In this document: one piece after another, positions 9,068-17,353 of the stretch
How positions within the stretch are numbered: the first letter of the stretch is position 1
Layout: each line of letters begins with the position of its first letter
Notes under the pieces: generated by a model
The model's input: only the letters and a program-made list of their open reading frames with translations
Database searches by the model: none
What the model was told of the DNA's origin: nothing
Source: Thalassolituus sp006212115
GTDB lineage: Bacteria; Pseudomonadota; Gammaproteobacteria; Pseudomonadales; Oceanobacteraceae
Direction: 5' to 3' (one strand)
NCBI RefSeq assembly: GCF_040372045.1
Contig: NZ_BAABWH010000002.1
DNA: 64,000 nt
Made by a program: the position numbers and the translations under genes

Positions 9068-10111
9068 ATGGCAACAGAAATTGAACTGAAACTCCGGCTG
9101 GACCCCAGCGACATCGGGAAACTGGCGGCCTGGCTTGATCAGAATACCGATAGCAGCCAACCGCTCAGTCTTCAGAACGACTACTTCGATACACCCGAGC
9201 TGGCATTGGCGGCGGCTCACGCGGCCTTGCGTATCCGCTCGACGCAGCAGGGCTATGAGCAGACCTTTAAAGCGCGCAGCGCTTCCTCTCAGGGGATTCA
9301 GGTTCGTCACGAGTGGAACTGGCCGCTCGTTACTCGCGAGCTCGACACTGACTTACTGACTTTGCCTGAGGTGCAGGCTCAATGGCCAAGTGATATCGCG
9401 CTTGATGACAGTTCGCCTCTGCATGCGGTATTCAGTACGGACTTTGAGCGTCGGCGCTGGCTGTTTCACGATGCGGCGCGCGGCGCCGTTATAGAGATCG
9501 TGATCGATGAGGGACAGATTCTCGCAGGTGGCGAGCAAGAGCCTTTGTGTGAAATTGAACTGGAGCTGCAATCGGGGCCTACGGATGCCATGTGGCCGCT
9601 ACTCGAGGATCTGCATAAGCAGGTGCCGTTGTGGTTGAGCGATATCTCGAAAGCGGAGCGCGGTTACCGGCTGGCCGGTGTAGCGGGAAGCCGCTTCAGT
9701 GATGATCCGGTTGATGAGTCCGGCGAGGGATTAATGTCGCAGGTATTTAATCTACAGCGGGCGCTGGAATACAGGCTGTGGAGCAACGCGTCGGTGTCGG
9801 ATATCTGGCTTTACGGTTATCCACTGTTCTGTGGCTTGGTTAAGGATAAGGGCAGCGACAAGCATCAACCATTACGTCGCCTACTTGAGAGCACGGCGAC
9901 CTCACCGGAGGTCATGCAGGCAGACCGGGTTTCTGCGGCTGAGCTCTCGGCCGTCGTTAAAGGCCTCAGCAGAGTGTGCACTGAGTCGCAGCTCAGGCCC
10001 GGTGACTGGTACATACGCTGGTGTGAGGCTCGCAGACGGGTGGCTGATGTGATTGAATGCAATAACGAAAGCACGCGTACCGCGTCACTCCTCACGCTAG
10101 TAAAGGACTGA
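9068..10111 (+). CDS. CYTH-domain inorganic triphosphatase family protein
   Basis: This 347-residue protein begins at ATG 9068 with the family signature EIELKLRL, the ExExK motif of CYTH enzymes. These cut tripolyphosphate or related triphosphates in a tunnel of charged residues. Further acidic/basic strands such as YEQTFKAR, RHEWNW, EIVIDEGQI and CEIELELQSG fit the CYTH tunnel up to about residue 200. The remaining 145 residues would correspond to a shortened CHAD-like helical domain; E. coli YgiF, with CYTH plus full CHAD, is clearly longer. It ends 3 bases before the GspE-like ATPase gene, so the two are cotranscribed. Confidence 0.8.
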   Translation: MATEIELKLRLDPSDIGKLAAWLDQNTDSSQPLSLQNDYFDTPELALAAAHAALRIRSTQQGYEQTFKARSASSQGIQVRHEWNWPLVTRELDTDLLTLPEVQAQWPSDIALDDSSPLHAVFSTDFERRRWLFHDAARGAVIEIVIDEGQILAGGEQEPLCEIELELQSGPTDAMWPLLEDLHKQVPLWLSDISKAERGYRLAGVAGSRFSDDPVDESGEGLMSQVFNLQRALEYRLWSNASVSDIWLYGYPLFCGLVKDKGSDKHQPLRRLLESTATSPEVMQADRVSAAELSAVVKGLSRVCTESQLRPGDWYIRWCEARRRVADVIECNNESTRTASLLTLVKD

Positions 10112-10114
10112 TCC

Positions 10115-11890
10115 ATGCAGGCGACACCAGATCGCACACTCAACCTGTCTACCCTGGTTGGCGATTTACATCGCGATGGTCTGTTGTCGGATGACGATCA
10201 TCAGTTGGCTATGACGATACGTCGTGGCGCTGATGAGGCAAACCTGCATCCGCTTACGTTAATTGCCCGTCAGCGCTTTAATGACGCGCGCAAAGACAAC
10301 CGGATTCTCAGTGAGCATGTGCTGATCGAGTGGCTGGCCGAACGTGAGTCGATGGACGTGGTCAACATTGACCCGCTTGAAATCAATGTTGCTGCTGTAA
10401 CGGACGTTATGTCTTATGCCTTTTCTGAACGGCATAAAATCCTCGCTGTAGGTGTGAGTACCGAGCAAGTTGTTGTGGCTTGCACCGACGCTTACTCATC
10501 TAGTTGGGTTTCTGACCTTGAGCATGTGACCCGACGCAGTGTGAAACGGGTGTTAGCCGCGCCCTCTGATATCAATCGTTATCGCGTTGAGTTTTATCAA
10601 CTGGCGAACTCGGTTTCGAAGGCCCGTAAAGATCACTCCGGCATCAGCTCGGTGCAGAATCTGGAGTCCATGCTGGAGTTGGGCAAGGCGAAAGCGCCCG
10701 ACGCCAATGATGAGCACATCGTCAATATCGTCGACTGGCTTCTGCAATACGCATTTGATCAGCGCGCCAGTGATATTCACCTTGAACCTCGCCGCGAAGT
10801 GACTCATGTGCGTTTTCGCATTGATGGCGTTCTGCATAACGTATACGAGCTTCCTGCGGCGGTGGGCATGGCGGTGATCGCCCGGGTGAAATCTCTGGGT
10901 CGAATGAACATCGCCGAGAAGCGGAAACCGCAGGATAGCCGTCTGAAGACCAAAACACCGGAAGGCGAAGAAGTTGAGCTGCGCTTATCGACGCTGCCGA
11001 CCGCATTCGGAGAGAAGATGGTTATGCGGGTGTTTGATCCGCAGGTATTGATGCGTAGTTTCTCCGAAATGGGTTTCTCGCGTGAAGATCGCCGTCGCTG
11101 GTCTGAGATGACGGACAATAACCACGGCATTATTTTTGTTACGGGACCTACAGGCTCCGGTAAGACAACCACTCTTTACTCCACCCTACGCCAGCTGGCG
11201 ACCAGCGAGGTCAACGTCTCGACTATTGAAGATCCGATCGAAATGGTCGAGCCAGCCTTCAACCAAATGCAGGTAAACCCGACAATCGACCTGACCTTTG
11301 CGTCGGGTGTGCGTGCTTTGCTGCGTCAGGACCCGGATATCATCATGGTCGGTGAGGTGCGTGATCTGGAAACTGCAGAAATTGCGGTTCAGGCAGCGTT
11401 GACGGGCCACCTTGTGCTGTCTACGTTGCATACCAACGATGCGCCCTCTGCGTTTACCCGACTACAGGAACTGGGCTTGCCCGCCTATCTGATCCGGTCG
11501 AGTGTGATTGGTGTGATGGCGCAGCGTCTTGTCAGAACTCTGTGTCCACACTGCAAAGAGAAACAGCCGGTGGATGAGAAAGTCTGGAAACAACTGACTG
11601 CACCTTGGCTGATGAAGGCTCCAGAGCATATTTATGCGGCGAAAGGCTGTCTTGAATGCCGTGGCACTGGCTATCTTGGGCGCATGGGAATTTACGAGGT
11701 TATGCCGCTCTCTGAATCGCTTGAACCCCATATCAACGACGCAACGGACTATCAGAAGTTGCGTCAGGTGGCCATGAAAGAGGGGATGCACAGCCTGCGC
11801 CTCAGTGGTGCACACAAAGTGGCCGCAGGTACGACGACCATTGAAGAAGTGATGCGGGTCGCACCCGCTAGTCGCGCCACCGGACAGTAA
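10115..11890 (+). CDS. GspE/PilB-family secretion/pilus ATPase
   Basis: The 591-residue ATPase has an N-terminal MshEN-like region (about residues 1-170) and then the hexameric motor domain. Motifs are the Asp-box region DIHLEPR, Walker A GPTGSGKTTT (about 344-353), STIEDPIEM, Walker B region DPDIIMVGEVRD and the His box TGHLVLSTLHTND. A zinc-binding pair CPHC and CLEC follows near residues 475-515. Such proteins power type II secretion or type IV pilus assembly. No pilin, GspF or prepilin peptidase lies nearby, so this is an orphan copy whose target machine is unknown. It follows the CYTH gene by 3 bases. Confidence 0.88.
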   Translation: MQATPDRTLNLSTLVGDLHRDGLLSDDDHQLAMTIRRGADEANLHPLTLIARQRFNDARKDNRILSEHVLIEWLAERESMDVVNIDPLEINVAAVTDVMSYAFSERHKILAVGVSTEQVVVACTDAYSSSWVSDLEHVTRRSVKRVLAAPSDINRYRVEFYQLANSVSKARKDHSGISSVQNLESMLELGKAKAPDANDEHIVNIVDWLLQYAFDQRASDIHLEPRREVTHVRFRIDGVLHNVYELPAAVGMAVIARVKSLGRMNIAEKRKPQDSRLKTKTPEGEEVELRLSTLPTAFGEKMVMRVFDPQVLMRSFSEMGFSREDRRRWSEMTDNNHGIIFVTGPTGSGKTTTLYSTLRQLATSEVNVSTIEDPIEMVEPAFNQMQVNPTIDLTFASGVRALLRQDPDIIMVGEVRDLETAEIAVQAALTGHLVLSTLHTNDAPSAFTRLQELGLPAYLIRSSVIGVMAQRLVRTLCPHCKEKQPVDEKVWKQLTAPWLMKAPEHIYAAKGCLECRGTGYLGRMGIYEVMPLSESLEPHINDATDYQKLRQVAMKEGMHSLRLSGAHKVAAGTTTIEEVMRVAPASRATGQ

Positions 11891-11967
11891 CGTAATCCTG
11901 CATTGAATAACGGCGCATTAGCGTCCAGAATGCCGGCCTGATTAACGAATTTAAATGGCAGTACGTA

Positions 11968-12462
11968 GTGAGCACTTCTCTCCCACCTATCATCGACGTT
12001 GAAGCATCCGGGTTTGGCCGGGGCAGTTTTCCGATTGAAATCGGTTTTGCGCTCGAAGACAGAAAAGTGCAGAGCTACCTGATCCGACCGTCTGACAACT
12101 GGACGCACTGGAGTGATGAAGCGGAAGCGATTCACGGAATCAGTCGCCAACAGCTTGAAGAGGACGGTCTCGGCATTCGCGATGTCGCGCTGCTACTTAA
12201 CGAGCACCTGTTCAACAAAACCCTGTACTCCGACGCATGGAGCTTCGATAGCTCGTGGATTGGTCGTTTGTTCGAAGAGGCTGAGCTGGTCCAACGCTTC
12301 CGCATAGAGACGATTAATAAACTTCTCACGATGGAAGAGATGGAGCGTTGGGCGGACACCAAGAGCACTCTGTGGAACGAATTGGACGTTGATCGTCACC
12401 GTGCCGCTAATGATGTGAAAGTCCTGCAGGAAACCTTTAAGCGGGTTATTTCCGCCTCCTGA
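11968..12462 (+). CDS. DEDD-type 3'-5' exonuclease family protein
   Basis: This 164-residue protein has an exonuclease fold: the first acidic motif IIDVEASGFG near residues 8-17, EAIHGIS (Exo II region), SDAWSFDSSWI, and a C-terminal HRAANDVKVL with the conserved His and Asp of the DEDDh class. It starts at GTG 11968 after a GGCAGTACG region. It is shorter than the epsilon subunit of DNA polymerase III and has no extra domain, so the substrate (DNA or RNA) is unknown. It lies 77 bases after the ATPase gene and may be part of the same transcript. Confidence 0.75.
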   Translation: MSTSLPPIIDVEASGFGRGSFPIEIGFALEDRKVQSYLIRPSDNWTHWSDEAEAIHGISRQQLEEDGLGIRDVALLLNEHLFNKTLYSDAWSFDSSWIGRLFEEAELVQRFRIETINKLLTMEEMERWADTKSTLWNELDVDRHRAANDVKVLQETFKRVISAS

Positions 12463-12858
12463 GTTATTTCTAACACTATTTCCCTCAAATCCATGTCGTG
12501 AATAGTCTGATGGTGCTAGCGCTCTGATATTCAGTGAGTGGCACCGACTTTTCTGTTAAGGGTGGTTTTTCGCCACTTTTATGCCATTTCCTAATTAATT
12601 TTGGCGTTACTGCAATTCTTATCACAAATTTCACGGACTGGTCCTGATCACTCGTCTCGTTTCTCTGTTATCTAATTAGACAAGATGCGACATCGGTAGA
12701 TGGGTGCGCGATCGTCTAGAGACATATTTGGCCATCGTAGGGCAATTCGAGCCGACCTGCTTCGCTGAACCTTTAGTCTTTAATCCCATGTGGTTGACTA
12801 GCAGCGCTGCAAAACCAGCTAAAAAAAACGCACAACAAAAATAATAGCGGAGACAACC
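12463..12858. other. 396-base intergenic region before the peroxidase
   Basis: No gene is seen. The region is A+T rich compared with its neighbours and contains a loose hairpin around 12560-12580 (GTGG ... CCAC) that may end the exonuclease transcript. It presumably holds the peroxidase promoter; I could not pick a clear -35/-10 pair. A GCGGAGACAACC ribosome-binding site precedes the ATG at 12859. Confidence 0.4.
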
Positions 12859-15615
12859 ATGACTAGCATCTGGGTTACCTGGCCCGCGCTCGTGAAATAC
12901 GGGACGCTCGGGATCCTGGCCGGCCTGCTTACGCTCGCCGTTGAACGAAACGAACTGTTTGAAAATAATCTCTTTGATTTTGAGCGTTGGGATGAATACA
13001 ACGCCGACATTGAATGTGACGAGCGCAGCCTCACTGCGCGTATGGAAGACGGTACTTGTAACATCCTTGAAAACCCTGCCGAGGGCTCGGCAAACCGACG
13101 CTTTGGTCGCAACGTTGCTCTGGACGCCGCTTATGGCGAGACAGACACGCTGCTGACGCCTAACCCTCGTGATATCAGTAACTCACTGATGGCCCGTGAC
13201 GAGTTTAAACCTGCACCGACGCTCAACTTTATTGCTGCAGCGTGGATTCAGTTTATGACTCACGATTGGTTCAGCCACGGTGATGGCTCTACCAGCGATT
13301 ACATCGAGTTTGAATTACCAGCGAACGACCCGGATGCGCCTGGCACCATGTCTATTCGCCGCACTATCCCAGACCCAACGCGCATTGCTGCTGAAGATGA
13401 GGCTGGTTTGCCAGACGCTTATCTGAACGAAAATACGCACTGGTGGGATGGCTCGCAGATTTACGGTAGCGATCTCGAAACATCGAACTCAATCCGTGAA
13501 TTCCAGGGCGGTCGTCTTACAGTAAATGCAGATGGCTCATTGCCAACTGATTTTATGACTGGCGTACCAATCACTGGTTTCACTGACAACTGGTGGCTCG
13601 GCCTGAGCATGCTGCATCAGATCTTTGTTAAAGAGCACAACACCATTGCAGACATGCTGGCTTCAACTTACCCGGATAAAGATGACCAGTGGTTGTACGA
13701 TAAGGCGCGTCTGATTAACGCCGCTCTGATGGCTAAGATCCATACAGTTGAATGGACACCAGCGATCATTGCGAACCCTGTGACAGAGCGTGCAATGTAC
13801 GCGAACTGGTGGGGCCTTGCAGGCGATACCGAAAACCGTGACAAGTATGCGGCCGAGTTTGAAAAGCTGGCTGAGGATCTTGCTAAGTCTGATTCCTGGG
13901 TACGCCGTATTCTTGGCTTCGACCCAAAAATGGAAGAAGCACTGGATAACGGTAAGGCGCTTGAATGGGCAATCTCCGGTCTTGCAGGTGCACGTAAGTC
14001 TGATAACGCTGGCACGCCATTTACGCTGACAGAAGAGTTTGTTGCGGTATACCGTATGCACCCTCTGCTGCGTGACACAGTAGATGTTTATGACGTTGGC
14101 TCAAACGTAGTCAGCGAGCAGATCGCGATGAACGCAACACGTGATGGCAATGCAGAAGACATCATGGATGACCAGAGCGAAGATCGCCTTTGGTACTCAT
14201 TTGGTGTGACCCTGCCGGGTGCACTGACGCTGCGTAACTACCCTGAGTTCCTGCGTAATCTGAACGTTCCGGGTCGTGGCACCATTGACCTCGCGTCCAT
14301 TGATATTATTCGTGACCGTGAGCGTGGCGTGCCTCGCTATAACGAGTTCCGTCGTCAGATTGGTTTGACGCCAATCAATGACTTCTCGGATCTGACAGAC
14401 GACGAAGAGCTGGTTGCAGAAATGCGTCGCCTGTACGACAACGACGTTGAAAAACTGGATGCACTTGTTGGCCAGCTGGCTGAAAACGTTCGTCCTGAAG
14501 GCTTCGGCTTTGGTGAGACTGCGTTCCAGATCTTTATCATGAACGCATCCCGTCGCATCATTACCGACCGTTTCTTCACCGAGTACTACACCCCTGAGGT
14601 ATACACTCCAGAAGGTTATAACTGGGTTGAGAACACGACGATGGTTGACGTGATTAAGCGTCACTTCCCATCTCTTGAATTGTCACTGGCCGGTATCGAT
14701 AACGCCTTTAAACCATGGGGTCTGAATGTCCCTGCGGATTACGAGAACTGGGCAGCGTGTGATAAGCAGAACCTGCTTTGGAGCAACGGTGCGCTGCGTA
14801 CTACGTACGAAGAAGGCGAACTGCCTGCGATTCCAGAAGTCGACATCGGTGGCCTGATCAGTGGCGTTATCCGCGATAAAGTTGAGTACGTCGGTGACGT
14901 AGCGCCTGTTGGTCACAGCAAGCCGATCCACCCTCACGGTGCGATGGCGAAAGTGGCGTTCAACTCAACGGGCAACCACCCATACACTGGTGTGTTTGAA
15001 GGTAATGAGTGTGGCCTGCTGCGTCTGTCTGTAACGGGTGACCCAGCTGACCGTGGTTTCGCACCGGGCTTTGCATGGAAGACTCTGATCGACGGTAAGC
15101 CATCAGAGAACATTTCTGCTCTGTACACGCTGTCTGGCCAGGAAGATAACTACGACTTCTTCGCTAATGAACTGTCGAACTACGTTAGCCTCGAAGCGAA
15201 CGATACGCTGGGTTCCAGCCTGTTGTTCTCGTTCGTGACCAGTAAGCCGACACTGGTCATGGCAGACGCCATGGCTGAAACACAGTCAGACGGTACGGTC
15301 GAAGCGAACCCGGTTAAACCGACACAGGTTTACTTTGTTCCAACGGCTGAAGTTTCTGGACTGTTTGCTGAGTCCGAGCATGACTTCCGTGCTGACCTGC
15401 TAAGCTTGCCGGAAGGCACTAAGTTGTATGATGTTTATGCGACCGACATTGAGATTAAGTCCTCTGTCTGGGCATCTAAGCAACTTCGTCTTCAGCAGGA
15501 ACGTCGTGATGACGCTGTAAAAGTTGGTGAGCTGGTTCTGACCTCCGAGTTCACTACTTCGGTATTTGGTGACTCTGGTGTGTTCTTCAAGCACCAGCGC
15601 TACGAAGACCGTTAA
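12859..15615 (+). CDS. Animal-type haem peroxidase (peroxidase-cyclooxygenase superfamily)
   Basis: A 918-residue protein with one hydrophobic segment at about residues 8-27, either an uncleaved anchor or an export signal. The haem domain covers about residues 80-600. I see the distal His135 in MTHDWFSHG, WWDGSQIYG, MLHQIFVKEHN (about 250-261, catalytic Lys/Glu region where the family usually has Arg-Glu-His-Asn), and the proximal haem ligand His401 in AVYRMHPLLRD. These match the alpha-dioxygenase/peroxidase branch that oxidises fatty acids or halides. A C-terminal domain of about 300 residues is not recognised. It is monocistronic with its own strong terminator. The true substrate cannot be told from sequence. 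Confidence 0.85.
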   Translation: MTSIWVTWPALVKYGTLGILAGLLTLAVERNELFENNLFDFERWDEYNADIECDERSLTARMEDGTCNILENPAEGSANRRFGRNVALDAAYGETDTLLTPNPRDISNSLMARDEFKPAPTLNFIAAAWIQFMTHDWFSHGDGSTSDYIEFELPANDPDAPGTMSIRRTIPDPTRIAAEDEAGLPDAYLNENTHWWDGSQIYGSDLETSNSIREFQGGRLTVNADGSLPTDFMTGVPITGFTDNWWLGLSMLHQIFVKEHNTIADMLASTYPDKDDQWLYDKARLINAALMAKIHTVEWTPAIIANPVTERAMYANWWGLAGDTENRDKYAAEFEKLAEDLAKSDSWVRRILGFDPKMEEALDNGKALEWAISGLAGARKSDNAGTPFTLTEEFVAVYRMHPLLRDTVDVYDVGSNVVSEQIAMNATRDGNAEDIMDDQSEDRLWYSFGVTLPGALTLRNYPEFLRNLNVPGRGTIDLASIDIIRDRERGVPRYNEFRRQIGLTPINDFSDLTDDEELVAEMRRLYDNDVEKLDALVGQLAENVRPEGFGFGETAFQIFIMNASRRIITDRFFTEYYTPEVYTPEGYNWVENTTMVDVIKRHFPSLELSLAGIDNAFKPWGLNVPADYENWAACDKQNLLWSNGALRTTYEEGELPAIPEVDIGGLISGVIRDKVEYVGDVAPVGHSKPIHPHGAMAKVAFNSTGNHPYTGVFEGNECGLLRLSVTGDPADRGFAPGFAWKTLIDGKPSENISALYTLSGQEDNYDFFANELSNYVSLEANDTLGSSLLFSFVTSKPTLVMADAMAETQSDGTVEANPVKPTQVYFVPTAEVSGLFAESEHDFRADLLSLPEGTKLYDVYATDIEIKSSVWASKQLRLQQERRDDAVKVGELVLTSEFTTSVFGDSGVFFKHQRYEDR

Positions 15616-15642
15616 TAGTCAATTTGCTTTGACTATATGACG

Positions 15643-15670
15643 AAAGCCCGGGTTCGCCCGGGCTTTTTTA
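15643..15670 (+). terminator. Rho-independent terminator of the peroxidase gene
   Basis: A perfect 10-bp stem AAAGCCCGGG/CCCGGGCTTT with a stable TTCG loop is followed by a T run. It starts 28 bases after the peroxidase stop codon. Confidence 0.93.
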
Positions 15671-15736
15671 TTCCTATCAATATATATCCAGCTAATTTCT
15701 ATTACGCACTTTAAAAGATCATATATAAATGAAGTG

Positions 15737-15753
15737 TGCGCTTTATTCGTGCG
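15737..15753 (+). promoter_or_regulatory. NtrC-binding-site-like sequence before urtA
   Basis: TGCGCTTTATTCGTGCG matches the 17-bp NtrC consensus TGCACYAWWWTGGTGCA at 13 positions by eye. It lies about 105-120 bases upstream of the predicted sigma-54 transcription start, the usual enhancer distance. Confidence 0.55.
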
Positions 15754-15830
15754 GCAAATGCACGTTATTTCTTTATATGCATTTATATGGGGCGTTTTTG
15801 TGGCGCGGCAGGCTAAATCGGTGCCTTAAA

Positions 15831-15847
15831 TTGGTATGGCGATTGCT
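15831..15847 (+). promoter_or_regulatory. Sigma-54 promoter of the urt operon
   Basis: TTGGTATGGCGATTGCT fits the sigma-54 pattern: GG at -24 and GC at -12 with exactly 10 bases between, and TTGCT at the -12 element. Together with the upstream NtrC-like site it predicts induction under nitrogen limitation. Confidence 0.7.
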
Positions 15848-15941
15848 CCTATAGAATCGGTTTTATAACAGCCCACTCTACACACCCCCAGTTTATAGAG
15901 TTGAGGCCGGACATAATCCTGACCATAAAAAGGAAATAATT

Positions 15942-17255
15942 ATGAAAAAAGTAAGTCTCAAAACTCTGATTAAGGCGTCACAAATTATTGGTATGACTGC
16001 AATGGCGGCAGGCGTAAGCATCGCTAATGCGGCAGATGACACCATTAAAGTAGGCGTATTGCACTCTCTCTCAGGCACTATGGCTATTTCAGAGACGACT
16101 CTGAAAGATACCGTTCTGATGATGATCGAAGAGCAAAACAAAAAAGGCGGCCTGCTGGGTAAGAAGCTGGAGCCAGTGGTTGTAGACCCTGCTTCAAACT
16201 GGCCTTTGTTCGCAGAGAAAACCCGTGAACTGCTGGAAAAAGAAGACGTTGATGTGATCTTCGGTTGCTGGACTTCTGTATCCCGTAAGTCTGTTCTGCC
16301 AGTAGTAGAAGAACTGAATGGCCTGCTGTTCTACCCGGTACAGTACGAAGGTGAAGAATCTTCTTACAATGTTTTCTACACAGGTGCTGCGCCAAACCAG
16401 CAGGCTATTCCTGCAGTTGATTACCTGATTAATGACCTCGGTGTTGAGCGTTTTGTACTTGCCGGTACAGACTACGTTTACCCGCGTACGACCAACAAAA
16501 TTCTTGAGTCATACCTCAAGTCAAAAGGCGTTGCTGAAAAAGACATTATGGTGAACTACACGCCATTTGGTCACAGCGACTGGCAGACCATCGTTTCTGA
16601 CGTGAAGAAGTTCGGTAGCGCAGGTAAGAAAACTGCAGTGGTTTCTACCATCAACGGTGACGCAAACGTTCCTTTCTACAAAGAACTGGCTAACCAGGGT
16701 GTCGCTTCTGAAGATATCCCAGTAGTTGCTTTCTCTGTTGGTGAAGAAGAACTGTCTGGTTTTGATACTGCTCCTCTGGTGGGTCACCTGGCAGCCTGGA
16801 ACTACTTCCAGAGTGCGGAAAGTGAAGCGAACGATGAGTTCATTGAAGCTTGGCAGAACTACATTGGTGACGAAGACCGCGTAACCAACGACCCAATGGA
16901 AGCGACCTACATTGGTTTCAGCATGTGGGCAGAAGCAGTTGAAAAAGCAGGCTCTGCGGATGTCGATAAAGTACGCTCTGCAATGTACGGCATCGAAGTA
17001 CCTAACCTGACAGGCGGTACCGCGGTCATGAACGAAAACCACCACCTGTCCAAGCCAGTTCTGATTGGTGAAATTCAGGAAGACGGTCAGTTCGAAATCG
17101 TATGGGCGACAGATGCCGAAGTGAAAGGCGATGCATGGACAGATTATCTGCCAGAAAGCGCAAACCTCATTTCTGACTGGACTGCTCCAGTGAACTGCGG
17201 CAACTACAACACTGTCACCAAGACCTGTGGTGGCTCAACGGTCGCTGGCGAGTAA
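15942..17255 (+). CDS. urtA: Urea/short-chain amide ABC transporter, substrate-binding protein
   Basis: The 437-residue periplasmic protein binds urea or a related amide and delivers it to UrtBC. It has a twin-positive signal peptide ending near ANAAD. The mature part shows the family features IKVGVLHSLSGTMAISE, VFGCWTSVSRKSVLPVVEE (ligand-contact region), FYPVQYEGEESS and NYFQSAESEAN. It heads a urtABCDE operon. Its own sigma-54 promoter and NtrC-like site are upstream. Two hairpins between it and urtB could raise its level above the membrane parts. No urease genes are in the window, so an amide rather than urea cannot be excluded. Confidence 0.92.
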   Translation: MKKVSLKTLIKASQIIGMTAMAAGVSIANAADDTIKVGVLHSLSGTMAISETTLKDTVLMMIEEQNKKGGLLGKKLEPVVVDPASNWPLFAEKTRELLEKEDVDVIFGCWTSVSRKSVLPVVEELNGLLFYPVQYEGEESSYNVFYTGAAPNQQAIPAVDYLINDLGVERFVLAGTDYVYPRTTNKILESYLKSKGVAEKDIMVNYTPFGHSDWQTIVSDVKKFGSAGKKTAVVSTINGDANVPFYKELANQGVASEDIPVVAFSVGEEELSGFDTAPLVGHLAAWNYFQSAESEANDEFIEAWQNYIGDEDRVTNDPMEATYIGFSMWAEAVEKAGSADVDKVRSAMYGIEVPNLTGGTAVMNENHHLSKPVLIGEIQEDGQFEIVWATDAEVKGDAWTDYLPESANLISDWTAPVNCGNYNTVTKTCGGSTVAGE

Positions 17256-17268
17256 TCGTTCAGTTCCA

Positions 17269-17297
17269 GGGCACCTCTGAATTTTTCAGAAATGACC
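17269..17297. repeat. Copy of a dispersed AGGGCACCTCTGAA palindromic element
   Basis: GGGCACCTCTGAA and TTCAGAAATG form an imperfect palindrome 14 bases after the urtA stop. Similar copies occur at 26100-26130 and 59619-59648, and a half copy at 45620-45636. Confidence 0.5.
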
Positions 17298-17304
17298 TAG
17301 ATCC

Positions 17305-17328
17305 GGAGGCAGGGGTTTTCCTGCCTCC
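17305..17328 (+). terminator. Hairpin between urtA and urtB
   Basis: GGAGGCAGG and CCTGCCTCC form a perfect 9-bp stem with a GGTTTT loop, followed by a pyrimidine-rich tract rather than a pure T run. It is likely a partial terminator or RNA-stability hairpin that favours the binding-protein message. Confidence 0.6.
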
Positions 17329-17353
17329 ATCTTCTCTTTCTCCCAGGTGAACT

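Noticed and set aside
13663..14078. Minus-strand frames of about 130 residues inside the peroxidase gene.
   Set aside because: They are antisense to a well-supported gene and show no start signal or domain.
15751..15765. GTGC...GCAC as a second NtrC site before urtA.
   Set aside because: The half-sites face the wrong way round compared with the NtrC consensus (GCAC...GTGC).
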